Positions 43,714 through 54,931 of a stretch of DNA of 64,000 nt are shown here, in pieces. The position numbers and the translations under genes are program-made. The notes below the pieces were generated by a model that was not told where the DNA came from, ran no database searches, and worked only from the letters and a program-made list of their open reading frames with translations. The stretch is from NCBI GenBank assembly GCA_019448385.1, contig JAGTXO010000004.1, forward strand, positions 1,054,001 through 1,118,000, given 5' to 3'. The first letter of the stretch is position 1. Each line of letters opens with the position of its first letter. Source of the DNA: Diacronema lutheri. Its lineage: Eukaryota > Haptophyta > Pavlovophyceae > Pavlovales > Pavlovaceae.

Positions 43714-45099
43714 ATGCCGCTGGCCGGGCAGCTCGAGGGGTACGACAAGACGGGCGCGCTCTTCCTGACCTTCCGGCTGAGCACAAAGCGAGAGCACTAC
43801 TACGTGGGCCGGCAGGCTGACGCCGTTGACGTCGCGCTGGAACACGAGTCCGTCTCGCGCCGCCACGCCGAGCTGACCGTCACGCCGGTCGGCGTGCTGA
43901 TCACTGACCTGAACGCGGCGCACGGCACGGTCGTCAAGGGGCGGCGGCTCAGGCCGCACGTGCCGACGCCGCTCGAGGACGGCGCTGAGATCCGCTTCGC
44001 CGGCTCGAGCCGCCGCTTCCGCTTCCGATCGGCCGCGTCCGTCGCGGCGGACGCGGCCGTCACCGGCGGCAGTGAGGCGGCGTGGCCGGGCGCGGGGGCC
44101 GGGCGCGCGGCCGACGTGACGGCCGGCGGCGTCGCAGATGCGGACGCGGCTGTGCCACCGCCATCGACGCGCCTGTTCCCGCCACCTCCGCTCAACGAGC
44201 CGTTGTGCAAGGCGGTCCTCTACCTGCTGCGCACGCAGAAGCGCGACGGCTCAAGCAGCTATCACCTGCGGCCGGACGGATTCGTGGCGGTGAGCGATTT
44301 GGTCGCATGCTCGTCGCTCGCGACGTACCACGCGACCGCGCAGGAGATCGACGACCTCGAGCGCGCGGCCGTTGTTGGCGGCCAGCGGCTCTTCGAGCGG
44401 CGCGATGAGGGGGCGCTGCAACTCATACGCGCACGCGCCGGGCACGCGCCGTCCGTGCGCGTCAACCCAGCGTTGCAGCTGCGCGCGCTCACGCTGGCCG
44501 AGCTGGCCGAACTGGGCGAGTTGGTGCACGCCACCTACTTCCGCTGCTGGAACGCGATCCGCCACGTTGGCCTCGATGCGATGGCCCCGCCGTCCACGCG
44601 CGCCGTCGTGTGCTTTGCGTCAGAGCTGCCCGCGCGCGGCGCGGTCTCGCGCGGGATGCGCGAGCGGCCGCAGGTGCTCGTGTGCGTCGATGCGCAGGCG
44701 ATGCTGCTCGCCGGTCTCCGCTTCACGCGCGACGCCGACGGCGCCGTCTGCTGCGCGGGCGACGACGAGAGCGGGCGCATCGGGCTCCAGTACGCCACGC
44801 GTGTGCTCAACGCGAGCGACGGCTCGGAGCTGCTCGATCAGGACGAGCTTGACGAGGAGCGGCGGCGCGCGGCGCCCGACGGGCTCGTGGTTGGCCCGGC
44901 GCCAAAGCCCGTCACGCCCGCGCCGCGCGCGCAGCCCGCCAACGCACCGCGCGCGCGAGCGGGCGCGCCACGAGAGGAGCGACCTGGCCACAATCCGTAC
45001 CTCGCTGGCGGCGCGACCGGGTCCGACGGGGAGGAGGAGGACGGTGGTGGCCGCGCCGCTCACCTAGCGCGCAAGAAGCGCGCGCGGTTGAACGCGTGA
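43714..45099 (+). CDS. FHA domain fused to Tpt1/KptA-like RNA 2'-phosphotransferase
   Basis: An intact 461-aa single-exon gene, ATG 43714. Residues about 20-110 are an FHA phosphothreonine-binding domain: YYVGRQADAVDV, ESVSRRHAELTV and LNAAHGTVVKGRRL. From about residue 158 to 385 comes a Tpt1/KptA domain: LCKAVLYLLRTQ, LRPDGFVAVSDLV, QLIRARAGHAPSV, HATYFRCWNAIRHVGLDAM, RGMRERPQVLVCVDAQAML and GRIGLQYATRVL. Tpt1 removes the 2'-phosphate left on tRNA after splicing, using NAD+. The usual LRH motif is LRT here, while the Arg in RARAGHA and GMR remains. The acidic/basic tail DGEEEDGGG...RKKRARLN may be a nuclear signal. The fusion suggests phosphorylation-dependent recruitment (inference). Confidence 0.8.
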   Translation: MPLAGQLEGYDKTGALFLTFRLSTKREHYYVGRQADAVDVALEHESVSRRHAELTVTPVGVLITDLNAAHGTVVKGRRLRPHVPTPLEDGAEIRFAGSSRRFRFRSAASVAADAAVTGGSEAAWPGAGAGRAADVTAGGVADADAAVPPPSTRLFPPPPLNEPLCKAVLYLLRTQKRDGSSSYHLRPDGFVAVSDLVACSSLATYHATAQEIDDLERAAVVGGQRLFERRDEGALQLIRARAGHAPSVRVNPALQLRALTLAELAELGELVHATYFRCWNAIRHVGLDAMAPPSTRAVVCFASELPARGAVSRGMRERPQVLVCVDAQAMLLAGLRFTRDADGAVCCAGDDESGRIGLQYATRVLNASDGSELLDQDELDEERRRAAPDGLVVGPAPKPVTPAPRAQPANAPRARAGAPREERPGHNPYLAGGATGSDGEEEDGGGRAAHLARKKRARLNA

Positions 45100-45267
45100 G
45101 CCCCGGCCTCGTCGCACCTCGGCCCTGTGTACGTCCCCTTGCCTCGCCCGGATTCTGCCATCGGCGAACGTTTTATCGAGTACCTGCTGTCCTGACGTAA
45201 GCGCCGTTAGTATTTCCTCCATACTCATACCATTGAAACTATTCCGGTATTCGCATGGCGGTTTCGC
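45100..45267. other. Spacer with a short dispersed-repeat match
   Basis: CTGACGTAAGCGCCGTTAGT at about 45193-45212 resembles the centre of the palindromic element at 46.4-46.9 kb (TAAGCGTCGTTAGTA). Possibly a remnant or a shared regulatory site. Confidence 0.35.
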
Positions 45268-46362
45268 ATGGCGCTGCCCTCGTCCTCCACGCCTCGATGG
45301 CACGTGCTCGCGTCTGGCGCGGCGCGCGACGCCGTGCCCGAGCGCGAGCGCGAGGCGCTGCGCCGCGCTTCTGCGCGCATGCTCGCCGGCGAGCCCGCGC
45401 CTCGCTCGCGGATCGGCGCGGGCGCGTGTGCCGCGGTGCCGTACATGGCCGACGCACGCGCGGAGGCAGAACGGCGTGCCGAGGAGGCGCGCGTGTCCGC
45501 GCGGCTGCGCACGCGCGCCGCGGCGGCTGCAGCGACCAGCAAGGCGGCGATCGCCCTTGCCGTGGCGGCGGGGGCGCAGCGCGCGATGCGCGGCGGGCTG
45601 GGAGGCGATGGCGCCGCTAGCGGTGGCACGCGCCTGGCAATCTCGCTGTACCGAGCGGAGATCGCGGCGCGCAGCGTGGAGGCGGCACAGCTCCGAGCCG
45701 AAAAGTACCAGCTTGGCCTTGAGGGCCGCCGGCTCCGAGCGCTCCGCAGCCTCGAGCGCAGCCGAGCGACCGCCGGCCGCATCGCGCTCGCTGGCGCCGC
45801 TCTCTCCGGCCCGGGGCTGGACGCAGCCGCCTCTGGGCTGCTCTTTGCGCACGAGCGGGCGCAGCGCCTCTCTCGCCTCTCGCGCGCGCCGCCGCTCCCG
45901 CCCCCTCGCCCGCTCGCGTGGCGGATCGAGCCGGAGGTGCAGCGCGGCCCGTCCGCCCAGCATCAGATAAGCAATTTGCCGCCCGAGCAGCAGCACGCTG
46001 CCTTCTGGGACGGCCGCGTGAGCACGGGCGCTGGCGTGGACATGGCGGGTGGCGCCGACGGCGGCGCAGGCCGGCTGGCCTCTCGCGTCGCTTTGCGCAC
46101 GGGTCTGGCCACGACGATCTTGGTGGAGGGAGATAGCGACGATGCAGCCGCGCGCAGCGACGCGTCGCTCGGCACCGGCTCGGCGTCCACGCGCACCGCG
46201 AGCGAGAGCGAGCAGGGCTCGAACGCGTGCGCGCCGGCGAGTGCGTGGCGCGCGCGGGAGCTCGCGGCCGCGGCAGGCGGCGGTGAGATTGACGGCGCGG
46301 TGCGCACCGCGTCGGCGCGGCGCCTGGCCATGAGCCCTGCCGCGCCGCCTATGTGCCTCTGA
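45268..46362 (+). CDS. Hypothetical Ala/Arg-rich protein, 364 aa
   Basis: An unbroken frame from ATG 45268. The middle is strongly helical and charged (ADARAEAERRAEEARVSARL, YRAEIAARSVEAAQLRAEKY), consistent with a coiled coil. The C-terminal half is of low complexity with an acidic/Ser stretch. No conserved domain recognised. Codon use and composition match neighbouring genes, so I take it as real, but only moderately so. Confidence 0.45.
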   Translation: MALPSSSTPRWHVLASGAARDAVPEREREALRRASARMLAGEPAPRSRIGAGACAAVPYMADARAEAERRAEEARVSARLRTRAAAAAATSKAAIALAVAAGAQRAMRGGLGGDGAASGGTRLAISLYRAEIAARSVEAAQLRAEKYQLGLEGRRLRALRSLERSRATAGRIALAGAALSGPGLDAAASGLLFAHERAQRLSRLSRAPPLPPPRPLAWRIEPEVQRGPSAQHQISNLPPEQQHAAFWDGRVSTGAGVDMAGGADGGAGRLASRVALRTGLATTILVEGDSDDAAARSDASLGTGSASTRTASESEQGSNACAPASAWRARELAAAAGGGEIDGAVRTASARRLAMSPAAPPMCL

Positions 46363-46390
46363 CCACGCGCGAGGCCCACGTCGGCGAGTC

Positions 46391-46850
46391 GACGGCGGCG
46401 GCGGCCGGCGGGGGCCGGCGAGGGGTGGCTAGGCGTGTGTGCGTGCCCGCCCCCCTGCCGCGTCCTTGCCGTCCCGGCCGTCCCCGCTGCCGGTGTGCAC
46501 AGGGTCGACGCCCTGACTTCGGCCCGACGTTGCGTGCGCCCTTCCGCTCGCTCTGTTGGTGTACGCTGCGCGCGGGCGCTCGACGACGAAGCGTCGTTAG
46601 TAGTCGTATTCAAAACTAACGACGCTTACAGGCGGGTCAGCAGGAGGGGCGCGCACGGGGCCGAGGCTGGACAAACGGAGCGAGCGAAAGGGCGCACGCA
46701 ACATCAGGCCGAAATCAGGGCGTCGACCCTGTGCACGCCGGCAGCGGGAACGGCCGGGACGGCAAGGACGCGGCAGGACGCGTTATGGGCGGACACGCAC
46801 ACACGCCTAGCCAACCCTCGCCGGCCCCCGCCGGCCGCCGCCGCCGTCGC
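46391..46850. mobile_element. Large palindromic (foldback/MITE-like) element
   Basis: Two inverted arms of about 160-200 bp face each other around 46600-46630. Left arm 46391-46555 and the complement of right arm 46676-46850 match through GGCTAGGCGTGTGTGCGTG, CGTCCTTGCCGTCCCGGCCG and GTGCACAGGGTCGACGCCCT. The centre has GCGTCGTTAGTAGTCG facing AACTAACGACGC. The right arm has about 10 extra bp. A related single arm lies at 3235-3380. Confidence 0.75.
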
Positions 46851-46932
46851 CGCGCCGGAAGCAGAGGCCGTCCACACCGCCGCAGGCAGTATTCAGCGCA
46901 AGCGCCATCGTGGACGGTGAAACGGGCTCCTC

Positions 46933-48052
46933 ATGACTTCCAGCTACTGGCAGAAGGTGGCGGTCGAGCGCGTGTACGTGCGCTGCTGCGAGCGCTACGC
47001 GGTCGCGCGCGCGAGCGACGGCAAGCTCGTGCAGCTCAGCAGGTTTGCGCTCGACTTCCGTGCGCTCGTCGAGCGCGGCGCGAGCGGCGCGCGCGACGTG
47101 TCGCGCGCCGCGCTCGCGCGTGCGTGCGTCGCGTTTTTGGGTGACGATCCGGTGGCTGAGGTAGGCGCGCGAGCGCGCGGCGGTGCCGACTCGCGCGTCG
47201 CTGCCGCTGCGGCCACGCCCACGAGCGCGCGCACGCGCGTCGCGCTGCGCGTGGCGCCGCGGTCCGCCCTTCAACCCGCAGGATGTTGCTGAGCTTCTCG
47301 GCGAGCAGTACCCGCTCGCGGGCGTGAGCCTCGCCTTCGTCGACGCGCCTATGATGCTGTACTCGCTCGACGCGCTCGCCGGCGCCGGCGCGCGCGCGCA
47401 CGGCGCCGAGTGCGCATGCCACAAGGTCGACGCGCACCGCGTGCTGCACGAGTGGCTGTGTGACGGGCGCAGTGTGGACGCCACAACCATGCCCGCACGG
47501 CAGCTCGCCCTCACGCCCGGCGCTCTAACGTCGAATGCGCTTGTCTGGGACGCGTGGCTCGCCGCGCAGCTGAGCGCCGCCGCGGCGCGCGAGCGCGAAT
47601 ACGCCGGCGCGCCGGCGCGACGCGAGGGCGCGCGGCGCGCGCCGGCGAGTGGACGACCCGAGCCGCGCGGCTTGCTGGTCACCTTTGCGCGCGAGGCTGC
47701 GAGCGCCACGCTCGAGCACCGTGCGACCGGCGCGGGCGCGCAGGCCGATGCGCGCACGATGCATGCTGGCCTGATCGAGCAGCGGGCGGCCGCCGCGCCC
47801 GGGCTCGGCGCGACGGGCGCGAGTGAGTGGCTCGATCGGCAAATAGCGCTCGCTGTGCGGCGGGAGGAGGAGCAGCGACGCACCTTTGATCTCGCCGAGA
47901 GCGAGCGGCTCAGCGGCGCCGGCTTTGTGCGGATTGACGAAAACGGCGGCTCGACGACGCTCGTGGCGCCGCCGCGCGCCCCGCGGTGGCGCGCGCTAAC
48001 GGCAGAGCACCCGCTCGGGTTCGCGCTCGGCCGGGTGGGCAGCCCGGGATGA
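46933..48052 (+). CDS. Hypothetical two-exon protein, 332 aa
   Basis: ATG 46933 (MTSSYWQKVAVERVYVRCCE). Exons 46933-47160 and 47282-48052 join in phase (intron 47161-47281, GTAGGC start, CAG end) as LGDDPVAE-DVAELLGEQYPL. Exon 2 has a Cys/His-bearing segment (AECACHKVDAHRVLHEWLCD) and a helical charged C-terminus (WLDRQIALAVRREEEQRRTF). No family recognised; its size and splice consistency support a real gene. Confidence 0.55.
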
Positions 48053-48134
48053 GGTGGAGGCGACTCTGTTCGGAAGAACCCCTTAAGGCCGACTCCAGTC
48101 GGAGAGACGAGCCCCTGCGCGCCACTGGGCGCGT

Positions 48135-48826
48135 GCTGAGGAAAAAAGGGGAATATGGTATGCGAAAATTGGGCCGTCGCGGGATCGCATATCTTGCGCA
48201 GGCTCGGAATATGCGCAAGATATGCGGGGCATATGCGCTCTCCCTTCTTGCGCTGGGTGAAGTTGATCAGTTTTTGCCTGTGCTTCTGCGTGCGTATGTG
48301 CTGCGAGACCAGGTGCGCTGCATTGGTGACCTTGCAGCAGCAGGCCACGCAGATCAGCTCGCCCGTCACGGGGTCCGCGCGCAAAGACTGGCCCGTTGAC
48401 AATGAGTCAATTCCGACACCGCCGCTGTAGCCGCCGTCTGCGCCGCTCGCCGCGCACAGCGGGCGAGGAGCGAAAAAATCGATCATCGCGGACTTGCGCT
48501 TGGCGGAAAGTTTGAGAGCGGGTTCGGGAGGGCGAGACGCACGCGAGAGATGACCCCACGTGCGCCAGCGTTCGCCATGTGACGAATTGTCAAAGCGCAC
48601 CCTCGTGTGCCCGCCAGGGCCGCGGTAGCTTTCGTCGCTCGAGCAAAGCGACGTGACCAGGCCCGTGTCGAGGACCTCGTCGATCACTTGGTCACCGACG
48701 CGGAACGGGCAGCCGCCGGTCAACCGCGACCAAATCGCCGGCTAGAACGGCAGGGATGGCTGATGAGTGCGGGTGCGCGCTGTCGCCGGCCAGCGCCGCG
48801 AAGAACTCCGGGTCGATCTCCTCCAT
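48135..48826 (-). CDS. C2H2-type zinc-finger protein, possibly frameshifted
   Basis: ATG 48826 gives MEEIDPEFFAALAGDSAHPH. After about 35 residues the convincing protein continues in another frame (LTGGCPFRVGDQVIDEVLDT, a small beta-rich DNA- or chromatin-binding-like segment with VRFDNSSHGERWRTW). It then reaches LICVACCCKVTNAAHLVSQH plus IRTQKHRQKL, a C-x2-C...H-x5-H finger. The frame stays open past 48135 into the convergent neighbour, so the true C-terminus is unclear. A shift or an unseen intron near 48725 is required. Such fingers occur in transposase-related proteins. Confidence 0.4.
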
Positions 48827-50755
<1,929 letters not shown>

Positions 50756-50923
50756 GAGGGCGGCGACTGAGAGGTCGAAATGATCTGAGTTTGCAGCTTT
50801 TAGTCGCCCAGAGACACGACAATGACTATTTGAAACTTGAAAACTCAAAACTGCTTGACCGGATGAGCCTTACTAAGCAATACACCTTTTCAAAAATGAG
50901 GAAATTGCCAGGTTGGAGCCTTC

Positions 50924-52182
50924 ATGACGGCGCGCTTCAAGGCCGCTGCCGAGCTCACGCAGGCGTTCGCGCAGCATGACCACTCGGTGGGCGCGCCGCT
51001 CATCGCGTACCGCGTCGGTATCGTTCACGAGGTCTTTACTCTCCACGAGCAGGCGACGTTTGCCGAACCGGCTGCCTTTGAGCCGACGTCGCTCGTCGGC
51101 AACTCAGGCGGTGCGTGCTACATGCTCGTGCAGCAGTCGAGCCGCAAGCTGTGGACGATCGTGTCGTACGTGCCCGAGACGTCGGGCGTGAAGGATCGGA
51201 CGCTTTACGCCTCCGGGTGCGCGCGCTACCCGCGCAACGCCGCCGCGTCCGATCGACGTCGCGCTGCGCCGCGCCGCGCCGCCTCATGCGCCGCGTACGC
51301 GCGCGCGGCGCGTGGCGCCGCAGGCGCGACAGCCTCAAGCGTGAGTTGGGAGCGACCCACTTTTACCCGCGCGACATCCACTGCACTGAGCCCAACGAGC
51401 TCGCTGCCGCGTGCTTCGTCGAAGATGCGATGGAGGCGCGCCGCAAAGAGTACCAGGGGAACGCAAGCATGGACGCGACGACGTCGGGCGCGCTTCTCGG
51501 CGAGGCGCTGAGCGCGCATCCGGTGGGCAGCGGCCTCGCGCACCGGATGCGCGGCGTGACTCTCATGGAGAGCGAGCGCGTCGCGCAGAGCGAGCAGCGC
51601 ACCGCCGCCACCGCGAGCGTCGGCGCGCTCGGCGCGCTCATGGCGGGCGGCAGCGTGCGGCCGACGGGCGCAGCCGTCAGCTTCCCGGCGACCGACGCAG
51701 CCAAGGAGGCGCTGCGTGCGCTCGGCGGCGCGGAGCGCGGCGGGCTGTTGATCACGGTCAAGGCCGAGCACCTCGACGTCGACGCCCATCTCGACGACGG
51801 AAGCGCGAGCGCGCTTCGCGCGGCGCTCAGCGCGCGCGATGGCGCTGAGCCTGTCTTTGCGCTTCTGCGCTATGTCTCGCGCGCGCCGGCGGCGGAGGGC
51901 GCGCCGGCGAGCGCGCTCGTGCTCGTCTCGTTTTGTCCCGAGGGCTGCGTCGTGCGCGTGCGCATGATCCACGCATCGGCCAAGCCCGCGCTCCGCTCGC
52001 TTCTCTCCGAGCTTCAGCTCGAGGTTTTGAAATCGGTCGAGACGCAGGACCTCGACGACTTGACCGACGAGTGGCTTGCCGAGCGCGTCGAGCAGCCAGC
52101 CGCCGGCGCGGCGGATGGTGAGGTCTTGCGCCGGCCCGCGCCCAAGGGCGGGCGCCGCGTGTTGCGCCGGCCGGACGAATGA
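50924..52182 (+). CDS. Twinfilin-like actin-binding protein (two ADF-H domains)
   Basis: ATG 50924. Exons 50924-51216 and 51333-52182 give 380 aa (intron 51217-51332, GTGCGC start). The first ADF-homology domain has KLWTIVSYVPETSGVKDRTL, then YASG-LKRELGATHF across the splice and DIHCTEPNEL. The second, from about residue 225, has ALRALGGAERGGLLITVKAE, FALLRYVSRAP, LVLVSFCPEGCVVRVRM and KSVETQDLDDLTDEWL. Twinfilins bind actin monomers and filament barbed ends. The C-terminal tail is short and basic (RRPAPKGGRRVLRR). Both domains are diverged, so another double-ADF-H protein is possible. Confidence 0.78.
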
Positions 52183-52321
52183 CAGACGGCCACGCCGACT
52201 GGCACGCTGCCGGTTGTCATCATGTGACCGACTGGCAGACTGGCTGACCGCGAGCCGTCGCCTGACTGCGGGAGGGACGCCTGGCAGACTGCTGTTTCGG
52301 ACACACAGAAGATGGGGACGC

Positions 52322-53303
52322 CTAGCCGTTCAGACGATGGCCGCCACCCCAATTGTGCCCGCCAAAGTTGCCGCGGTACGCGGCCTCGGGTGCGCGCCGC
52401 ACGTCGTCCAGCGCCTCGCGGCTGCGCGAGGATCCGCGCGCGGCGCACGGGCGCGGGCGGCGGCTGGCGGTTGAGCAAGCGTGATGCGCGCAGTGCAAAG
52501 CGGCGCTCGCGTGGTGCCGACGCCCCCTCGCCCGTCCACTCTCTCCGCCCATCGCGCGCACAGGAAGCGTGGCGCCGTCAGCCGAATGCCCTGCACGTCA
52601 GTCAAAAAATGGTAGACGTGGCCGGCGACGATGCCAAGGATATTAGGAAGGGGCGAACCGCCCATGAGCACGGTCATCGCAACGAGCACCCACGGGAAGT
52701 AAAAGGCCTGCACCGTGAAGAGGCCGAAGATGGAGAGAGGCTGCGTCGGGTTGAGACGCGCCCAGAGGTAGACGACCGAGGAGAGTAGAGCTGGCGCGAG
52801 GAATGGGAGGCCGTCGACGAGCGCGGTGGCGGCGGTGAGGAGCGACGCACAAAGCACGAGGCAGACAGCATAGTCCGCCGACCTGCCCGCAAACTTGCCC
52901 TCTTCGAGCTGCGCCGAGTAGCGCACAAGGAAGAACATCGAGAAGACGAACGGCATCCCGAACCCGCCAAAGAAGACGAGATTGGTGAGGAGGCGCCAGA
53001 TCTCGAGCTCGGTGAAGACGGCCCTGTGATTAAGGTAGAGGACGTGCGGCCCAACGATCCCCAGCTGTACCGCGCACGTGGAGATGAAGGCGCCTGCGCG
53101 CGCGCGCACGCAGGGAACAGCGGCGTGTCCGAAGCGCGCGCACGTCGCGTGATGCGTGTGCCGTGGCGAGGTGCGCAGGCAAGGCGGAGGAGCGGGCGGC
53201 TGCGCGAGGCGTGGCCCGTCGCGATCGGCACCCGCGTGCAACCTGTGAGGTAGAAGCGCGTGACCTTGGGCAGGCCGTTGTACCAGTCGCCTGGCGAGCT
53301 CAT
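52322..53303 (-). CDS. Derlin (Der1-like ER membrane protein)
   Basis: ATG 53303. Exons 53303-53243, 53093-52562 and 52421-52322 give 230 aa; introns 53094-53242 (GTTGCA start) and 52422-52561 (GTGCGC start). Derlins are rhomboid-like pseudoproteases that help export misfolded proteins from the ER (ERAD), or import across plastid membranes in algae with secondary plastids. Visible: DWYNGLPKVTRFYLTG at the N-terminus, ELEIWRLLTNLVFFGGFGMP, several membrane helices, PNILGIVAGHVYHFLTD (the conserved G-x3-GH-x-Y region) and a Gly/His/Asn tail GNFGGHNWGGG. No extra targeting sequence is seen, which favours the ER form. Divergent with the next gene, 117 bp apart. Confidence 0.88.
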
Positions 53304-53420
53304 CGCACGTCCAGAGGAGCCACGTCCGCCCTTTTCAGTTTTCACGCGTTCGACTCGGCCGCCATCGCCCCTCGCGCCGAGTAACAGCCGCGGCTGCGAG
53401 CGCTGACGAGCGCGGCGCAG

Positions 53421-53930
53421 ATGGCGTTCAAGTCAACGACGCCGGGCATGAACTGGAACAGCCCCATCTTTGAAGGCAACCAGGTCGCCGTGCAACTGAT
53501 CTGGGCGAAGCATGTGAGCAAGGAGCAGGCGGTCGTCGCGCGCGGGCGGAAGACGACGTTCAGCGCAAACCCGGGCCCGTCGGTCGCCATGAACAACGGG
53601 ATGGGGCGGCAGCTGCAGACGGTGACGGGCAAGGTAGGGACGGTGTTTGACATGGATGTGCCGATCGAGGACGTGCCCGAGGATGTCAAGGAGACCATCA
53701 ACGCGATGCTCCGCACGAACCGGCTGCCGAGCGAGAAGTACGACGAGCCGATGACCGCTGCGCAGGAGGTGGGGTGGCACGCGTCGGAGCATGCGAAGTA
53801 CCACAAGAGCCGCTTCCAACACCACCTCTCTCTCTCCGCCGAGGCCAAGTTTGCCGAGGCCTACGCGCTCAAGCACCCGGGCGAGTTCCTCTACTCTGGG
53901 CAGGCGACTGGAAAATTTTTCAAGATGTGA
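53421..53930 (+). CDS. CFAP144/FAM183-like ciliary protein
   Basis: An intact 169-aa single-exon gene, ATG 53421. The C-terminal half has KYDEPMTAAQEVGW, then SEHAKYHKSRFQHHLSLSAE and AYALKHPGEFLY. The order K-Y-x3-P-x-T-x2-QE-x-GW followed by an Arg/His-rich helix resembles FAM183/CFAP144, an axonemal microtubule-associated protein. If correct, the organism builds a flagellum. The N-terminal half (FKSTTPGMNWNSPIFEGNQV) is less diagnostic. It converges with the riboflavin synthase gene, only 22 bp between stops. Confidence 0.5.
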   Translation: MAFKSTTPGMNWNSPIFEGNQVAVQLIWAKHVSKEQAVVARGRKTTFSANPGPSVAMNNGMGRQLQTVTGKVGTVFDMDVPIEDVPEDVKETINAMLRTNRLPSEKYDEPMTAAQEVGWHASEHAKYHKSRFQHHLSLSAEAKFAEAYALKHPGEFLYSGQATGKFFKM

Positions 53931-53952
53931 TGAGGGCAGATGGGCTGCGCCT

Positions 53953-54795
53953 TCACGTAGAAAAGGTAGACCCGCCGCCAAATTTGGCCTCGAGCGCGGC
54001 GACGCGCTCGCTCAGACCAGCGAGCGAGCGCTCGACGTACTTTCCGATCACGTCCGCCTCCAAGTTGACGGTGAGTCCGGCCGATTTCTGCGGGATCACG
54101 ACGTGCTGCTGCGTGTAGCCGATGAGCATGAAGGAGAAGGTACTCGCGGCGTAGTCCACGTCGCACACCGTTAGCGAAGTGCCGTCGACCGCGATGAACC
54201 CCTTAGGTACGATGTATTTCATGAGCGAGCGCGGCGCCTTGACGACGACCCACAGCGAGTCGCCGTCGGGTGTCAGCGAGACGAGCTCGCCGACGGCGTC
54301 GACGTGGCCCTGCACAAAATGGCCCGAATTGCGCCCGTCTGCGGGCAGCGCGCGCTCGAGGTTGACGGCGTCGCCCGCCTTGAGCGCCGCCGGGTTGAGG
54401 TTCGTCCGCCTGAGCGTTTCGGGCGCGAGGCCGACGCGAAAGACGCCCGAGCCGGCGTCAAAGTCAACGACGGTGAGGCAAACGCCGTTGACGGCGATGG
54501 AGCAGCCCTGCGTCGCGCCATCGAGTACCGTCGATCCGCGCACCGCCAGCTCCCATCCCGAGCCGATCGTTCCGTCCCACAGCTTCATGTCCGTGCGCTC
54601 GGCGAGCGACTCCACGCGTCCCATCTCCTCGACGATCCCGGAGAACATGGCGCGCGGCAGCGACGCGGCGGGCGCACGAGTCGAGCGGCGCATCGTGGCG
54701 GCAACGGCCGAGCCGCGCATCGCGGCCGCGGCGGGCCGCCAGCCCGCCGCGGGCATGAGCGCGCCGAGCGCGAGCACCCGCGAGAGTGCGTGCAT
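53953..54795 (-). CDS. ribE: Riboflavin synthase (alpha-chain type)
   Basis: An intact 280-aa single-exon gene, ATG 54795. It dismutates two 6,7-dimethyl-8-ribityllumazines to riboflavin and a pyrimidine. Two lumazine-binding repeats are plain: MFSGIVEEMGRVESL, AVNGVCLTVVDFD, LAPETLRRTNL, HFVQGHVDAVGELV, then VAVDGTSLTV-like FIAVDGTSLTVCDVD and MLIGYTQQHVVIPQ. About 48 residues precede the bacterial-type start MFSGIVEE (hydrophobic, then Ala/Arg/Ser-rich), fitting a plastid transit peptide. A short charged extension follows the second repeat. Confidence 0.95.
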   Translation of the reverse strand: MHALSRVLALGALMPAAGWRPAAAAMRGSAVAATMRRSTRAPAASLPRAMFSGIVEEMGRVESLAERTDMKLWDGTIGSGWELAVRGSTVLDGATQGCSIAVNGVCLTVVDFDAGSGVFRVGLAPETLRRTNLNPAALKAGDAVNLERALPADGRNSGHFVQGHVDAVGELVSLTPDGDSLWVVVKAPRSLMKYIVPKGFIAVDGTSLTVCDVDYAASTFSFMLIGYTQQHVVIPQKSAGLTVNLEADVIGKYVERSLAGLSERVAALEAKFGGGSTFST

Positions 54796-54931
54796 GACGA
54801 GGACGGCGGGCGGTGTCTGTCCTTCTCACACAAAGTTTTCAGTGTTTCACACTCGCAGTCGAAGTCACCCACGGACCCACCCACACAAGTCAGCGCATGT
54901 CACAGCCGGTTGCCCTGGGTGGGCAGCCCGC

